Shown here piece after piece: positions 1-6,499 of a stretch of 9,124 nt of DNA. Under the pieces are notes generated by a model. It ran no database searches, was not told the origin of the DNA, and was given only the letters and a program-made list of their open reading frames with translations. Source of the DNA: an uncultured Verrucomicrobiota bacterium (GTDB lineage: Bacteria; Verrucomicrobiota; Verrucomicrobiae; Opitutales; Opitutaceae). A program made the translations under genes and the position numbers. The stretch lies in the NCBI GenBank assembly GCA_946482165.1, contig CAMLQS010000197.1:1-9124 (forward strand). Reading direction: 5' to 3'. Positions within the stretch are counted from its first letter, which is position 1, and each line of letters opens with the position of its first letter.

Positions 1-328
1 CCGATTTGGAGAGGCAAGGCAATCTCCGGCCGGAGACACGCGAGGCTTTGCGCTGATTTGTGCTGGCGACGCGCATGGGGTCGGCTCCGCGGCGGGGATA
101 GCCTCTCCGAGGATACCTCGCCTCCCCGCCTTGCGGCCTGCCGTTTGCCTCTCAACGCAGACCGCGCCGGAGATTTTGGGGCCTTCATAAGGAAGCGCCG
201 TAGACAGCTCCCATTTGGCGAACGGGCGCGGCGGTCGGCGTCAGAGGATCGGAACCGAGCGCTCCACCTACCTGCCCAGCTAGGCCGTGGTGTCTTGTAA
301 ATAACCTAGATCCCGCAGATGGGTAAAT
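1..328. other. Gene-free, repeat-rich GC-rich stretch
   Basis: No gene is recognisable here on either strand; the one open frame of 80 codons at 58-300 has an Arg-rich, low-complexity translation and no family motif. The stretch does hold several inverted repeats: a perfect 14-bp palindrome TCTCCGGCCGGAGA at 23-36; GAGAGGCAA (9-17) with TTGCCTCTC (145-153); AATCTCCGGC (21-30) with GCCGGAGATT (166-175); a nested hairpin with outer arms 91-97/124-130 and inner arms 108-112/116-120; and a hairpin at 180-199 with loop ATAAG. It could be an untranslated or structured region, or the remnant of a repeat element. No tRNA, rRNA or known regulatory RNA is recognised. Confidence 0.5.
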
Positions 329-474
329 CGCTAAGATACGCTAAGGATCACTAAGTGAATGACTAGGGAGTCTGGACCACGAGTTTCTTTTTTTCACCCG
401 GCGGGTGAAGAGGCCATGGAGTTTCAGGTAACGGAGCGAAGGGTTGATTTAGCGGTGCTTAGCGAAATTTAGCG
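329..474. repeat. Symmetric element: inverted arrays of 10-bp-phased CGCTAAG-type 7-mers around a palindrome
   Basis: The left array has three 7-mers starting at 329, 339 and 349 (CGCTAAG, CGCTAAG, CACTAAG). The right array has three inverted 7-mers starting at 448, 458 and 468 (TTTAGCG, CTTAGCG, TTTAGCG). All are spaced exactly 10 bp, about one helical turn. Between them lies a 17-bp palindrome (393-409) with 37 bp on its left and 38 bp on its right, so the whole element is a near-perfect dyad centred at about 401. The outer arms match at roughly 20 of 27 positions when inverted. The element lies beyond the 3' end of the giant minus-strand gene and is clearly less GC-rich than its surroundings. 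It may be a dispersed intergenic repeat, a non-autonomous mobile element, or a protein-binding array. It is not a CRISPR: the spacers are 3 bp. Confidence 0.8.
393..409. repeat. Perfect 17-bp palindrome at the centre of the symmetric element
   Basis: TTCACCCG (393-400) and CGGGTGAA (402-409) are exact inverted copies around a single G at 401. A run of seven T bases overlaps the left edge on the plus strand. Read in the direction of the upstream minus-strand gene, the hairpin is followed by A residues rather than T residues, so it lacks the U-tract of an intrinsic terminator. It is probably a structural or binding part of the surrounding repeat. Confidence 0.7.
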
Positions 475-562
475 GTTCAAAACGCTGCGTCTTTGTCCGT
501 CGAACTGCGGGATTTGGGATAACTCGGCCCGGCGGAGACGGGAAACCGCGAACGGCGGAACC

Positions 563-3500
563 TCAGGGCTGGGTGACCTTCACGCGGAGGAAGAGGCGGG
601 CGTCGGATGAGATAGGACGGGAGTAGCGGACGACTTGGTGGTCGGCGTGGTCCTCGACGACGGTTTCGGATCCGGCGGCGGAACTCCAGGTGGAGAGGTC
701 CGCGCTTTCCTCGATCACGAAGGCGAGGTCGGCGGCGGACTTGGAGCGACGATAGAGCATCGCGAGCGCGGGCGCGGCAGCATCGGCGGCGGGAAGAAGC
801 GAGGGCTCGGCGGCGAGGGGATCGCCGGCGAAGGCCCGCTCGAGCAGGTTGGCCACGCCATCGCCGTCGGGGTCGGCGCCGTCGGCGGCGTCGCCGATGT
901 TGTCGGCGGTGCCGAAATTCTCCTGGCGCCAAGACTGGGCGGGGCTGAGCGGCGAGACGGGCGTGGCGCTTTGCTCGGCGGAGCGCGCGCTTTCGGCGAC
1001 GGTCTTCAGCGCGGTCACGACATAGTGGTAGGCGGTGCCGGGCGACGCGGTGGCGTCGGTGTGGCTCGTGCCCGCGAGGTTCGCCGCGATGATCGCGTAG
1101 GGGCCGCCGCTGACGGTGGCGCGTTTCACCTGGTAACCGGTGGCGCCGCCGACGGCGTTCCATGCGAGGGCGACCTGCGCGGCGCCGGCGGTGGCGGTGA
1201 AGCCGGATGGCGCGGCGGGAGGGGTCGCGAGCGCGGCGATCTCGGACGCGGTGAGCGCGCGGTCGAGGATGCGGAACTCGTCGAGCTGGCCGGTGAAATA
1301 CGGGTCGGTGCCGAACTGCGAGCGGCCGAGGTAGTTCAACGTCGTGTTGCCCAGGCTGGAAGGCTTCAGCGTCATCGCGCCGTTTGCGCCGACGGCCGCG
1401 CCGTTGACGTAGAGCGTGCCGACATTGCCGGACAAGGTGACCGCGAGGTGGGTCCAGGTGTTGGCGGCGAGCGCGACCGAGCTGTAGATGTCCTGCGGCG
1501 CCACACCGGGCGTGCGAATGGAGAAAACGGGGCGCCCGTTGGAACCTTGGACGGAGAGGAAGACGTAGTTGGTTCCGCCGGTGCCGAAATCGAAGACGCG
1601 CGACCAGGTGCTCAGCGCGCCCGGACGAACCCAGGCGGAGAACGTGCAATCGTTGAGCGTGCCCGCGATCCCGGCGGGCAGGGCGACGTGGTCGTCGGCG
1701 CCGTCGAAAGCGAGGGCGCGGTCGAGGCGGCCGGCGACGCGGGTCGGGCCGTTGACGAGCGTGCCGGTCCAGCCGTTGCCGGAATCGTCGGCTGTCGTGG
1801 CGCCGACGGTTTCATCCATCTTCAGATACGCGGTGGAGGCGGCGAGGGAGGGAAGCGCGACAGCCTGGGGCGAGTTCGCGCTTTCGCCGGCGGAGCCGAC
1901 GGCGGAGACGACGTAGTAGTAGGTGACGCCCGGCGCGGCGGAGGCGTCGGTGTAGCTGGTCGCGCCGACGGTCGCGAGCGTGGCGTAGGGACCGCCGTTG
2001 ATGGTGGAGCGTTTCAGCGTGTAGCTGGTGGCGGAAGCGGAGGCGGACCAAAGCAGCTTCACTTGGCCGCCGACTTCGGAAGGAACAAGGACCGCGGGCG
2101 GCGCAGGGGCGAGCGGCGTCGGGGTGGCGTTATTCTCGGTCGAGAGAATGCTTTCTCCGGCGGCGTTGAGCGCGGAGACAACATAGTAGTAGGCGGTGCC
2201 GTTGCCCAGGCCGGTGTCGACGTAACCGGAGGAGGCGACGGTCGCGACGGTCGTGTAAGGGCCTCCGGATACGGTTGAGCGTTGGACTTTGTAGCTCGTC
2301 GCGCCGAGCGCGGCGGCCCACCCAAGGGCGACGCGTCCGTCGCCCGCCTGGGCGGCCAGAGCGGGCGTGGTGGGCGGGGCGGAGAGCCCGCGCAGGCGGC
2401 CCAGCTCGGCCAGACTCAGGGCGCGGTTGTAGATGCGGAAGTCGTCGACCTTGCCGTTGAGGTAGGGGTCGGGGAATTGCGCGCGGCCGATCCAGTTGTT
2501 GGTGGTGTTGCCGAGGCTGGAGGGGCGGAGGGTCACGGCGGTGTTGGTCGCGACGGAGACGCCGTTGACGTAGAGCGTGGCGGTGTTTCCGGAGAGCGTG
2601 ACCGCGACGTGCGACCAGACGCCGGCGGGGAGCGGAGAGGCGCTGAGTTGCTGCTCGCCGACGGAGGGCGTGCGGATGGCGAAGCGCAGAACGGAACCGT
2701 TGGTCGGCGCGAGGAACATGTAGTTGTCGGTGCCGGTGCCGAAGTCGAAGAGACGGGCCCAGTTGCCGTTCACCTCGGGGTTGACCCAGGCGGCGATGGT
2801 GAAGTCGTTGAGGCCGGCGACGACGCCGGCGGGGAGCGCGACGTAGTCGTCGGCGCCGTCGAGGTCGATGGCGTTGGCGAAATTGCCGGCGGCCCAGACG
2901 GGGCCGTTGACGAGCGCGCCGGGGCGGCCGAGGCCGCTGGCGTCGTTGGCGACGGAGCCGCCGGTCTCATTGAACGGCAGCCAGGCGCGGAGCTCCGCGT
3001 TGGTCGCGGCGACCACCTGGGCGGAATTGGTGCCGGCGCCGGACGCGTCGTTCGCGGAGACGACGTAATAGCAGGGCACGCCCAGCGGCGCGGTGGTGTC
3101 CGTGTAAGACGAGGCGACGGGCGTGGCGATGGTCGCGTAGGGTCCGCCGCCGGCGAGGGAGCGCTTCACCTCGTAGCCGGTCGCGCCCGCGACGGGGAGC
3201 CAGGAGAGCATGATCTGCGCGGAGGTGGCGGTGGCGGCGAGTCCGGCCGGGGCGGGCGTGGGCTGCGGGCCGGCGGCGCCGTAGATCTGGGCGTCGTAGA
3301 GGCTGGGGTAGCTGGAGGAGCCGCCGGTGACGTAGACGCGGACGTAGCGGGCGACGCCGGAAAAAGTGTCGGTGGTGACGGAGGGCGTGGTGTTGTCCGT
3401 GCGGTCCAGGAGCGTGGTGTAGCTCACGCCGTCTGTGCTGCCTTCGATGCGGTATTTATAAGAGCGGCCCTCGTCGTCGAACCACTGGATGACGGCCTTG

Positions 3501-5041
3501 TTGACCGCTTGCGCGGAGCCGAGGTCGACCTGCCACCAAGCGGGGTAGCCGGACGAGTTGGCGCACCAGCGGGTGAGGATCGGGTCCACGTCGTTGGCGT
3601 TCACCGCGAGGTTGCCCGACTGCTCGCTGCTGGCGGTGACGGGACGAAAGAGGGAGAGCAGCCGCATGGGCTGCACTTCGTTGTAGACGCGGCATTCGAA
3701 AAAGGCGGCCCAATAGCCGCCGCCGATCACGCCCGTGGCGGTGACGCGCACATAGCGGCCCGAGGAGAGGAAGCGATCGACGGTAGTGCCGGTGACGGTG
3801 TTGCCGGTGCGGTCGGCGGCGACGGTGAAGTTCGTGCCGTCGTCGCTGACCTCGATGCGATACCGGAAGACGGGCGCTCCGTCGCGGAACCAGTCGACCT
3901 CGACCTTGGTGATCGGCTGCACGGAGCCGAGATCGACCTGCCACCATTGCGGGTAGGAGCCGCTGGAGGCGGTCCAGCGATCGCCGGCGACGCCGTTGTT
4001 GCCCTTGGTGTCGTAGTTGCCGCCGTCGACGGAGCTGGAGGAGACCGGACGGCCTTGCGAGACCACGCCGGCGGGCGGGGCGAGCTGCACGAGCGGATGG
4101 AGGAAGGTCCAGTGCTGGTTCCAGCTGTTGTTGCCCGCGGCGGTCCATTGGTTGATGACGCCGCCGTCGGCGGTCTGGCCCTCGTTGTCGAGCGCGCGGC
4201 CGTTGGCCTTGTTGATGATTTTGAAAAAGAAGGAATCCGTCGGAACGATTTCCCAAAGCTGGGAGTCGGTCGGCGCGCCTCCGACGAGCGAGCTCATGCC
4301 CACGGGAGCGCCGTCGGCGGCGGCGCCGAGCGAGTCGAGATACTTCCCGGTGGCGACGTTCTGGAGCGTGAAATGCCGCGTGCCGAGGATGAGATTGACC
4401 TGCCACTCCTGGGCCGTGGTCGGGGTGTTTTCGCCCTGCTTGAGGGCGGATCCCTCGGCGGTCGCGCCGAAGCTGTCGAGCATCTTGATGGTGGAGCGGC
4501 TGCGGAGCCGGTAGGTGTCGGGCGCGATGCCGATGGTCTGGTCGCCGACATCGAGGCTCATGTCGCGGCGGAAGGCGCCGATGATGCCGACCATCTGGGG
4601 GGCCTGCACGCCCTCGGAGTCGTAGTTTGCGCCCTGCGGACCGTAGTGGGCGCCGTAGATGAACTGGCGTTCGCCGGGGCCGTCGTAGGCGCGGCGGAGA
4701 TTGACCGTGTAGGTGCCGTTCCAAATGGACCAGCGCTGGTGCTGATCCCATTGCCAGACCGTGCCGGTGCCGAGCCAGTGGCTGGATTCGTGCATCGCGG
4801 TGCGGTAGTTGCCCGAGCCGCCGAAACGGATCTGGCCGAAATAGCCGGCGTCGGCGGTCGGGGTTCCGGAGCCGTAGACGACGGGAATGTTGTAGCTGTA
4901 GGACGAATAGGTGTTCCACGTCGCCACGCAGTCGTTCATCGGACCGGGACCCCAGGGGCCGGCGTCGCCGCTCCAGGTCAGGGCGCGGAGCGGGGCGAGG
5001 AGGGGCGCTAACAAACAGAGCAGGGCGGCGAGCTTCTTCAT
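563..5041 (-). CDS. Giant exported multidomain protein: HExxH metallopeptidase-like, ricin-like, F5/8C x2, FN3 x4, LamG x2
   Basis: This encodes 1492 residues with a signal peptide at about 1-20 (KK, then a Leu/Ala core, likely cleaved after LRA). Residues 21-165 contain HESSH (H84, E85, H88) followed by G91 and T94. This is the metzincin zinc pattern HExxHxxGxxH with Thr in place of the third His, so a secreted zinc peptidase is plausible but unproven. Next come a three-lobed ricin-like beta-trefoil (about 172-315), two discoidin/F5-8C domains (324-455, 463-588; both have a WWQVDLGS core), then FN3 (593-680), LamG jellyroll (685-880), FN3 (888-974), FN3 (979-1065), LamG (1070-1268) and FN3 (1272-1361). 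The tail (1368-1492) carries an EF-hand-like loop. Most modules suggest glycan or surface binding. The start follows from the signal peptide; no Shine-Dalgarno is visible upstream. It is transcribed divergently from the GH43 genes. Family membership of the N-terminal region is the weakest point. Confidence 0.9.
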   Translation of the reverse strand: MKKLAALLCLLAPLLAPLRALTWSGDAGPWGPGPMNDCVATWNTYSSYSYNIPVVYGSGTPTADAGYFGQIRFGGSGNYRTAMHESSHWLGTGTVWQWDQHQRWSIWNGTYTVNLRRAYDGPGERQFIYGAHYGPQGANYDSEGVQAPQMVGIIGAFRRDMSLDVGDQTIGIAPDTYRLRSRSTIKMLDSFGATAEGSALKQGENTPTTAQEWQVNLILGTRHFTLQNVATGKYLDSLGAAADGAPVGMSSLVGGAPTDSQLWEIVPTDSFFFKIINKANGRALDNEGQTADGGVINQWTAAGNNSWNQHWTFLHPLVQLAPPAGVVSQGRPVSSSSVDGGNYDTKGNNGVAGDRWTASSGSYPQWWQVDLGSVQPITKVEVDWFRDGAPVFRYRIEVSDDGTNFTVAADRTGNTVTGTTVDRFLSSGRYVRVTATGVIGGGYWAAFFECRVYNEVQPMRLLSLFRPVTASSEQSGNLAVNANDVDPILTRWCANSSGYPAWWQVDLGSAQAVNKAVIQWFDDEGRSYKYRIEGSTDGVSYTTLLDRTDNTTPSVTTDTFSGVARYVRVYVTGGSSSYPSLYDAQIYGAAGPQPTPAPAGLAATATSAQIMLSWLPVAGATGYEVKRSLAGGGPYATIATPVASSYTDTTAPLGVPCYYVVSANDASGAGTNSAQVVAATNAELRAWLPFNETGGSVANDASGLGRPGALVNGPVWAAGNFANAIDLDGADDYVALPAGVVAGLNDFTIAAWVNPEVNGNWARLFDFGTGTDNYMFLAPTNGSVLRFAIRTPSVGEQQLSASPLPAGVWSHVAVTLSGNTATLYVNGVSVATNTAVTLRPSSLGNTTNNWIGRAQFPDPYLNGKVDDFRIYNRALSLAELGRLRGLSAPPTTPALAAQAGDGRVALGWAAALGATSYKVQRSTVSGGPYTTVATVASSGYVDTGLGNGTAYYYVVSALNAAGESILSTENNATPTPLAPAPPAVLVPSEVGGQVKLLWSASASATSYTLKRSTINGGPYATLATVGATSYTDASAAPGVTYYYVVSAVGSAGESANSPQAVALPSLAASTAYLKMDETVGATTADDSGNGWTGTLVNGPTRVAGRLDRALAFDGADDHVALPAGIAGTLNDCTFSAWVRPGALSTWSRVFDFGTGGTNYVFLSVQGSNGRPVFSIRTPGVAPQDIYSSVALAANTWTHLAVTLSGNVGTLYVNGAAVGANGAMTLKPSSLGNTTLNYLGRSQFGTDPYFTGQLDEFRILDRALTASEIAALATPPAAPSGFTATAGAAQVALAWNAVGGATGYQVKRATVSGGPYAIIAANLAGTSHTDATASPGTAYHYVVTALKTVAESARSAEQSATPVSPLSPAQSWRQENFGTADNIGDAADGADPDGDGVANLLERAFAGDPLAAEPSLLPAADAAAPALAMLYRRSKSAADLAFVIEESADLSTWSSAAGSETVVEDHADHQVVRYSRPISSDARLFLRVKVTQP
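839..874 (-). other. EF-hand-like calcium loop in the C-terminal tail
   Basis: Residues 1390-1401 read D-P-D-G-D-G-V-A-N-L-L-E, an exact fit to the 12-residue loop pattern with acidic or polar ligands at 1, 3, 5, 9 and 12 and Gly at 6. Similar 'AD.DGDG..NLLE' segments end many exported proteins of Verrucomicrobiota, where they precede a terminal beta-rich domain, as in residues 1425-1492 here. Calcium binding and any role in secretion or anchoring are inferred. Confidence 0.65.
959..3265 (-). repeat. Tandem intragenic duplication: two FN3-LamG-FN3 blocks
   Basis: Residues 593-974 (2120-3265) and 979-1361 (959-2107) have the same order of FN3, LamG and FN3 and almost the same length (382 and 383 residues). 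Shared landmarks fall at matching offsets: GGPYAT, YYVVSA, DGADD.VALPAG, FDFGTG, VTLSGN, TLYVNG, SSLGNTT and DPY. The DNA also keeps near-identical short runs, for example around 1748 and 2902. The sequence pattern supports duplication of the whole block followed by divergence. Confidence 0.85.
4097..4528 (-). other. Ricin-type beta-trefoil lectin-like domain (residues ~172-315)
   Basis: Three repeats of about 45 residues can be aligned: 'YRLRSRSTIKMLDS...QEWQV', 'FTLQNVATGKYLDS...QLWEIV' and 'FKIINKANGRALDN...QHWTF'. Each has a strand, a K/R-x-LD turn, a G-x-x-V or similar turn, and a closing Q-x-W. This is the fold used by ricin B and CBM13-type carbohydrate binders. The QxW-like element is present in all three lobes (QEW, QLW, QHW). 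Sugar specificity cannot be read from the sequence. Confidence 0.75.
4778..4792 (-). other. HExxH zinc-binding motif of the giant exported protein
   Basis: Codons for H84-E-S-S-H88 sit in the context TAMHESSHWLGTGT. Spacing to Gly91 fits the metzincin motif, but position 94 is Thr, not His or Asp. Two nearby acidic or His positions that might supply another ligand are D99 and H101. Metal binding is inferred from the motif only. Confidence 0.6.
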
Positions 5042-5179
5042 GGATTCAGGCGAAAAGGGGATCGGGCTGGGCGGGACGAGGAAGCGGCCCGGCGACGGGG
5101 TTGCTCGCTTCGGGGAAAGTCGGAGGACAATGGGATCGCAGGCAAAGACGCGCGCGCCAATGGCGGCTTGCTTGTATTT

Positions 5180-5190
5180 TTGTCAGACAA
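5180..5190. promoter_or_regulatory. Candidate operator TTGTCAGACAA
   Basis: This is an 11-bp perfect palindrome inside the only AT-rich patch of the divergent intergenic region. It fits TNGTNNNACNA, the general site described for the FadR subfamily of GntR regulators. A 5-bp-arm palindrome can occur by chance in 480 bp and no regulator gene lies in this window, so the assignment is tentative. Confidence 0.3.
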
Positions 5191-5231
5191 TCATCCCATC
5201 GCGCCGCTTGGCGGCGAGGCCGGGCCGGGGC

Positions 5232-5253
5232 GCATTTCGACCTACTGAAATGC
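5232..5253. promoter_or_regulatory. Dyad GCATTTC-N8-GAAATGC in the divergent intergenic region
   Basis: Seven-base perfect arms (5232-5238 and 5247-5253) are separated by 8 bp. The spacing puts the half-site centres about 15 bp apart. It could be an operator controlling one or both divergent genes, or a hairpin in the 5' leader. No known consensus was recognised. Confidence 0.3.
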
Positions 5254-5519
5254 CGTGGCCGCTGGCACGGGGTCGGGGAGCGGAGACGCGCACGTGGGCG
5301 CGAGGAGAAGGGATGGCGCCGGGTTGAATCGGAGAACGGGGTTTTTGGAGGAGAAACGCGGGTTCGCGTTCGTTTGCGCCACGCGACGGCCGTTCGTTTT
5401 TTTGAACAACGAGCCTACGTCGTGTCGGAAGACGCGGGTTTATTTCGCTGGGAATCATGTCGGCGCGTGGCGCCCGTCGATGCCGTCTTGCGGCTCAAGT
5501 CGCCCTAGCCATTCCTAAC

Positions 5520-6476
5520 ATGACCCCGACGCTCCCCCTCGCCCTCGCCACCGCCTTCTGCACCGTCGCGCTCCACGCCGCGAATCCGATCATCACCGAT
5601 GTCTTCACTGCCGACCCCGCGGCTATCGTCCACGGAGACACCGTCTACCTTTACACCGGCCACGACGAGGCGAAGCCCAACCAGCACTACACCATGCGCG
5701 ACTGGCTCTGCTATTCGTCGAAGGACATGAAGACCTGGACGCCGCATGGCGCGCCTTTGTCCGTGAGGGATTTCGCCTGGGCCAAGTCCGACGCCTACGC
5801 CGCCCATGTCGTCGAGAAGGGCGGCAAGTTCTACTGGTATGTCTCCATCGAGCACGACGGCACGAAGCCGGGCAAAGCCCTCGGCGTCGCCGTCTCCGAC
5901 TCGCCCACCGGGCCCTTCAAGGACGCCCGCGGCTCCGCGCTCGTCACCGCCGACATGACGCCGAAAGGCAGACACGCGTGGGAGGACATCGACCCCGCCG
6001 TCTTCATCGAGAGCGACGGCGACGCCTATCTCTTTTGGGGCAACGTCAACTGCTACTACGCGAAGCTGAAGCCCAACATGACCGAGCTGGACGGCCCCAT
6101 CGTCGAGATCGGGGGCCTGGCCGACTTCACCGAGGCGCCGTGGATCCACAAGCGCGGAGACACCTACTACCTTTCCTACGCGAGCGGCTTTCCCGAGAAA
6201 ATCTCCTACGCCACCGCGCCGTCGATCAAAGGCCCCTGGACCTCGCGCGGCCTCGTCTCCGAGGGAGCGTTCAACAGCAACACGATCCACCAGGCCGTTC
6301 TCGAGTTCAAAGGCCAGTGGTATTTCATCTACCACAACGGCGCCATCCAGCGTCCCGACACCGGCGGCAGCTACCGTCGCTCGGTCTGCATCGACTACCT
6401 CTACCACGAGGCCGACGGGAGTATCCGCCGCGTCGTGCAGACCAGCGAAGGCGTCTCGCTTCCTCCGCGGCCTTGA
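5520..6476 (+). CDS. Exported glycoside hydrolase family 43 (arabinofuranosidase/beta-xylosidase type)
   Basis: This encodes 318 residues from ATG 5520, with a likely signal peptide (Leu/Ala-rich, ending LHA after residue 20, then ANPIITDVFTADP). The five-bladed propeller of GH43 is recognised from its three catalytic acids in context: D32 in TADPA (general base), D158 in DIDPAVFIESDGDAYLFWG (pKa modulator) and E205 in FTEAPWIHKRG (general acid). The conserved C-terminal part, EFKGQWYFIYHNG then RRSVCIDYLYHEADGSI, is also present. Family members release alpha-L-arabinofuranose or beta-xylose from arabinan, arabinoxylan or xylo-oligosaccharides; the substrate here is not determinable. The length fits a lone catalytic domain without a binding module. 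An in-frame ATG at 5457 would add 21 Arg-rich residues; 5520 gives a cleaner signal peptide, although its N-terminus lacks basic residues. No Shine-Dalgarno is seen. The next hydrolase follows after 23 nt. Confidence 0.88.
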   Translation: MTPTLPLALATAFCTVALHAANPIITDVFTADPAAIVHGDTVYLYTGHDEAKPNQHYTMRDWLCYSSKDMKTWTPHGAPLSVRDFAWAKSDAYAAHVVEKGGKFYWYVSIEHDGTKPGKALGVAVSDSPTGPFKDARGSALVTADMTPKGRHAWEDIDPAVFIESDGDAYLFWGNVNCYYAKLKPNMTELDGPIVEIGGLADFTEAPWIHKRGDTYYLSYASGFPEKISYATAPSIKGPWTSRGLVSEGAFNSNTIHQAVLEFKGQWYFIYHNGAIQRPDTGGSYRRSVCIDYLYHEADGSIRRVVQTSEGVSLPPRP

Positions 6477-6499
6477 TCGAAGATCCCGGCAACACCCTC

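Larger units (their letters stand above)
5042..5519. other. Divergent intergenic region between the giant exported protein and the GH43 genes
   Basis: This 478-bp region must hold the promoters for both directions, but no convincing -35/-10 pair was found on either strand, as expected for a GC-rich genome of unknown promoter consensus. The visible structure is a small AT-rich patch around 5171-5195, two dyads (5180-5190 and 5232-5253) and a GC hairpin with arms CGCCGC/GCGGCG at 5202-5216. The open frames crossing it translate into Arg-rich, low-complexity sequence and are not accepted as genes. Confidence 0.6.

Noticed and set aside
58..300. 80-codon open frame on the plus strand
   Set aside because: Arg-rich, no family motif, no ribosome binding site, and it overlaps several inverted repeats; nothing supports coding.
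329..355. CRISPR-like or origin iteron array
   Set aside because: Units are 7 bp with 3-bp spacers, far below CRISPR sizes, and no cas, rep or dnaA gene is nearby. It is reported instead as an unexplained dyad repeat.
393..409. Intrinsic terminator for the giant minus-strand gene
   Set aside because: The stem is good, but in that direction it is followed by A residues and lies about 150 nt past the stop. No U-tract is present. A weaker CCGC/GCGG stem at 546-558 has only 4 bp.
2282..5011. 909-codon open frame on the plus strand, with a 547-codon companion at 635-2278
   Set aside because: Both lie antisense to the giant exported gene. Their translations are Gly/Arg/Ala/Val/Asp-rich with no domain, whereas the minus-strand frame contains recognisable domains. 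Long antisense frames are expected from high GC at third codon positions.
5101..5508. Overlapping small open frames in the divergent intergenic region (both strands)
   Set aside because: They overlap one another in several frames, have Arg-rich low-complexity translations, and show no ribosome binding site or recognisable domain.
5457..5519. Upstream start of the first GH43 gene (21 extra residues)
   Set aside because: It would place Arg-rich sequence before an already complete signal peptide. It cannot be fully excluded, because the extra basic residues could serve as the n-region.
5978..6499. Upstream extension of the second hydrolase by 174 codons
   Set aside because: It overlaps the GH43 gene in another frame, and the translation is Arg/His-rich. 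A signal-peptide-like N-terminus starts at 6500.
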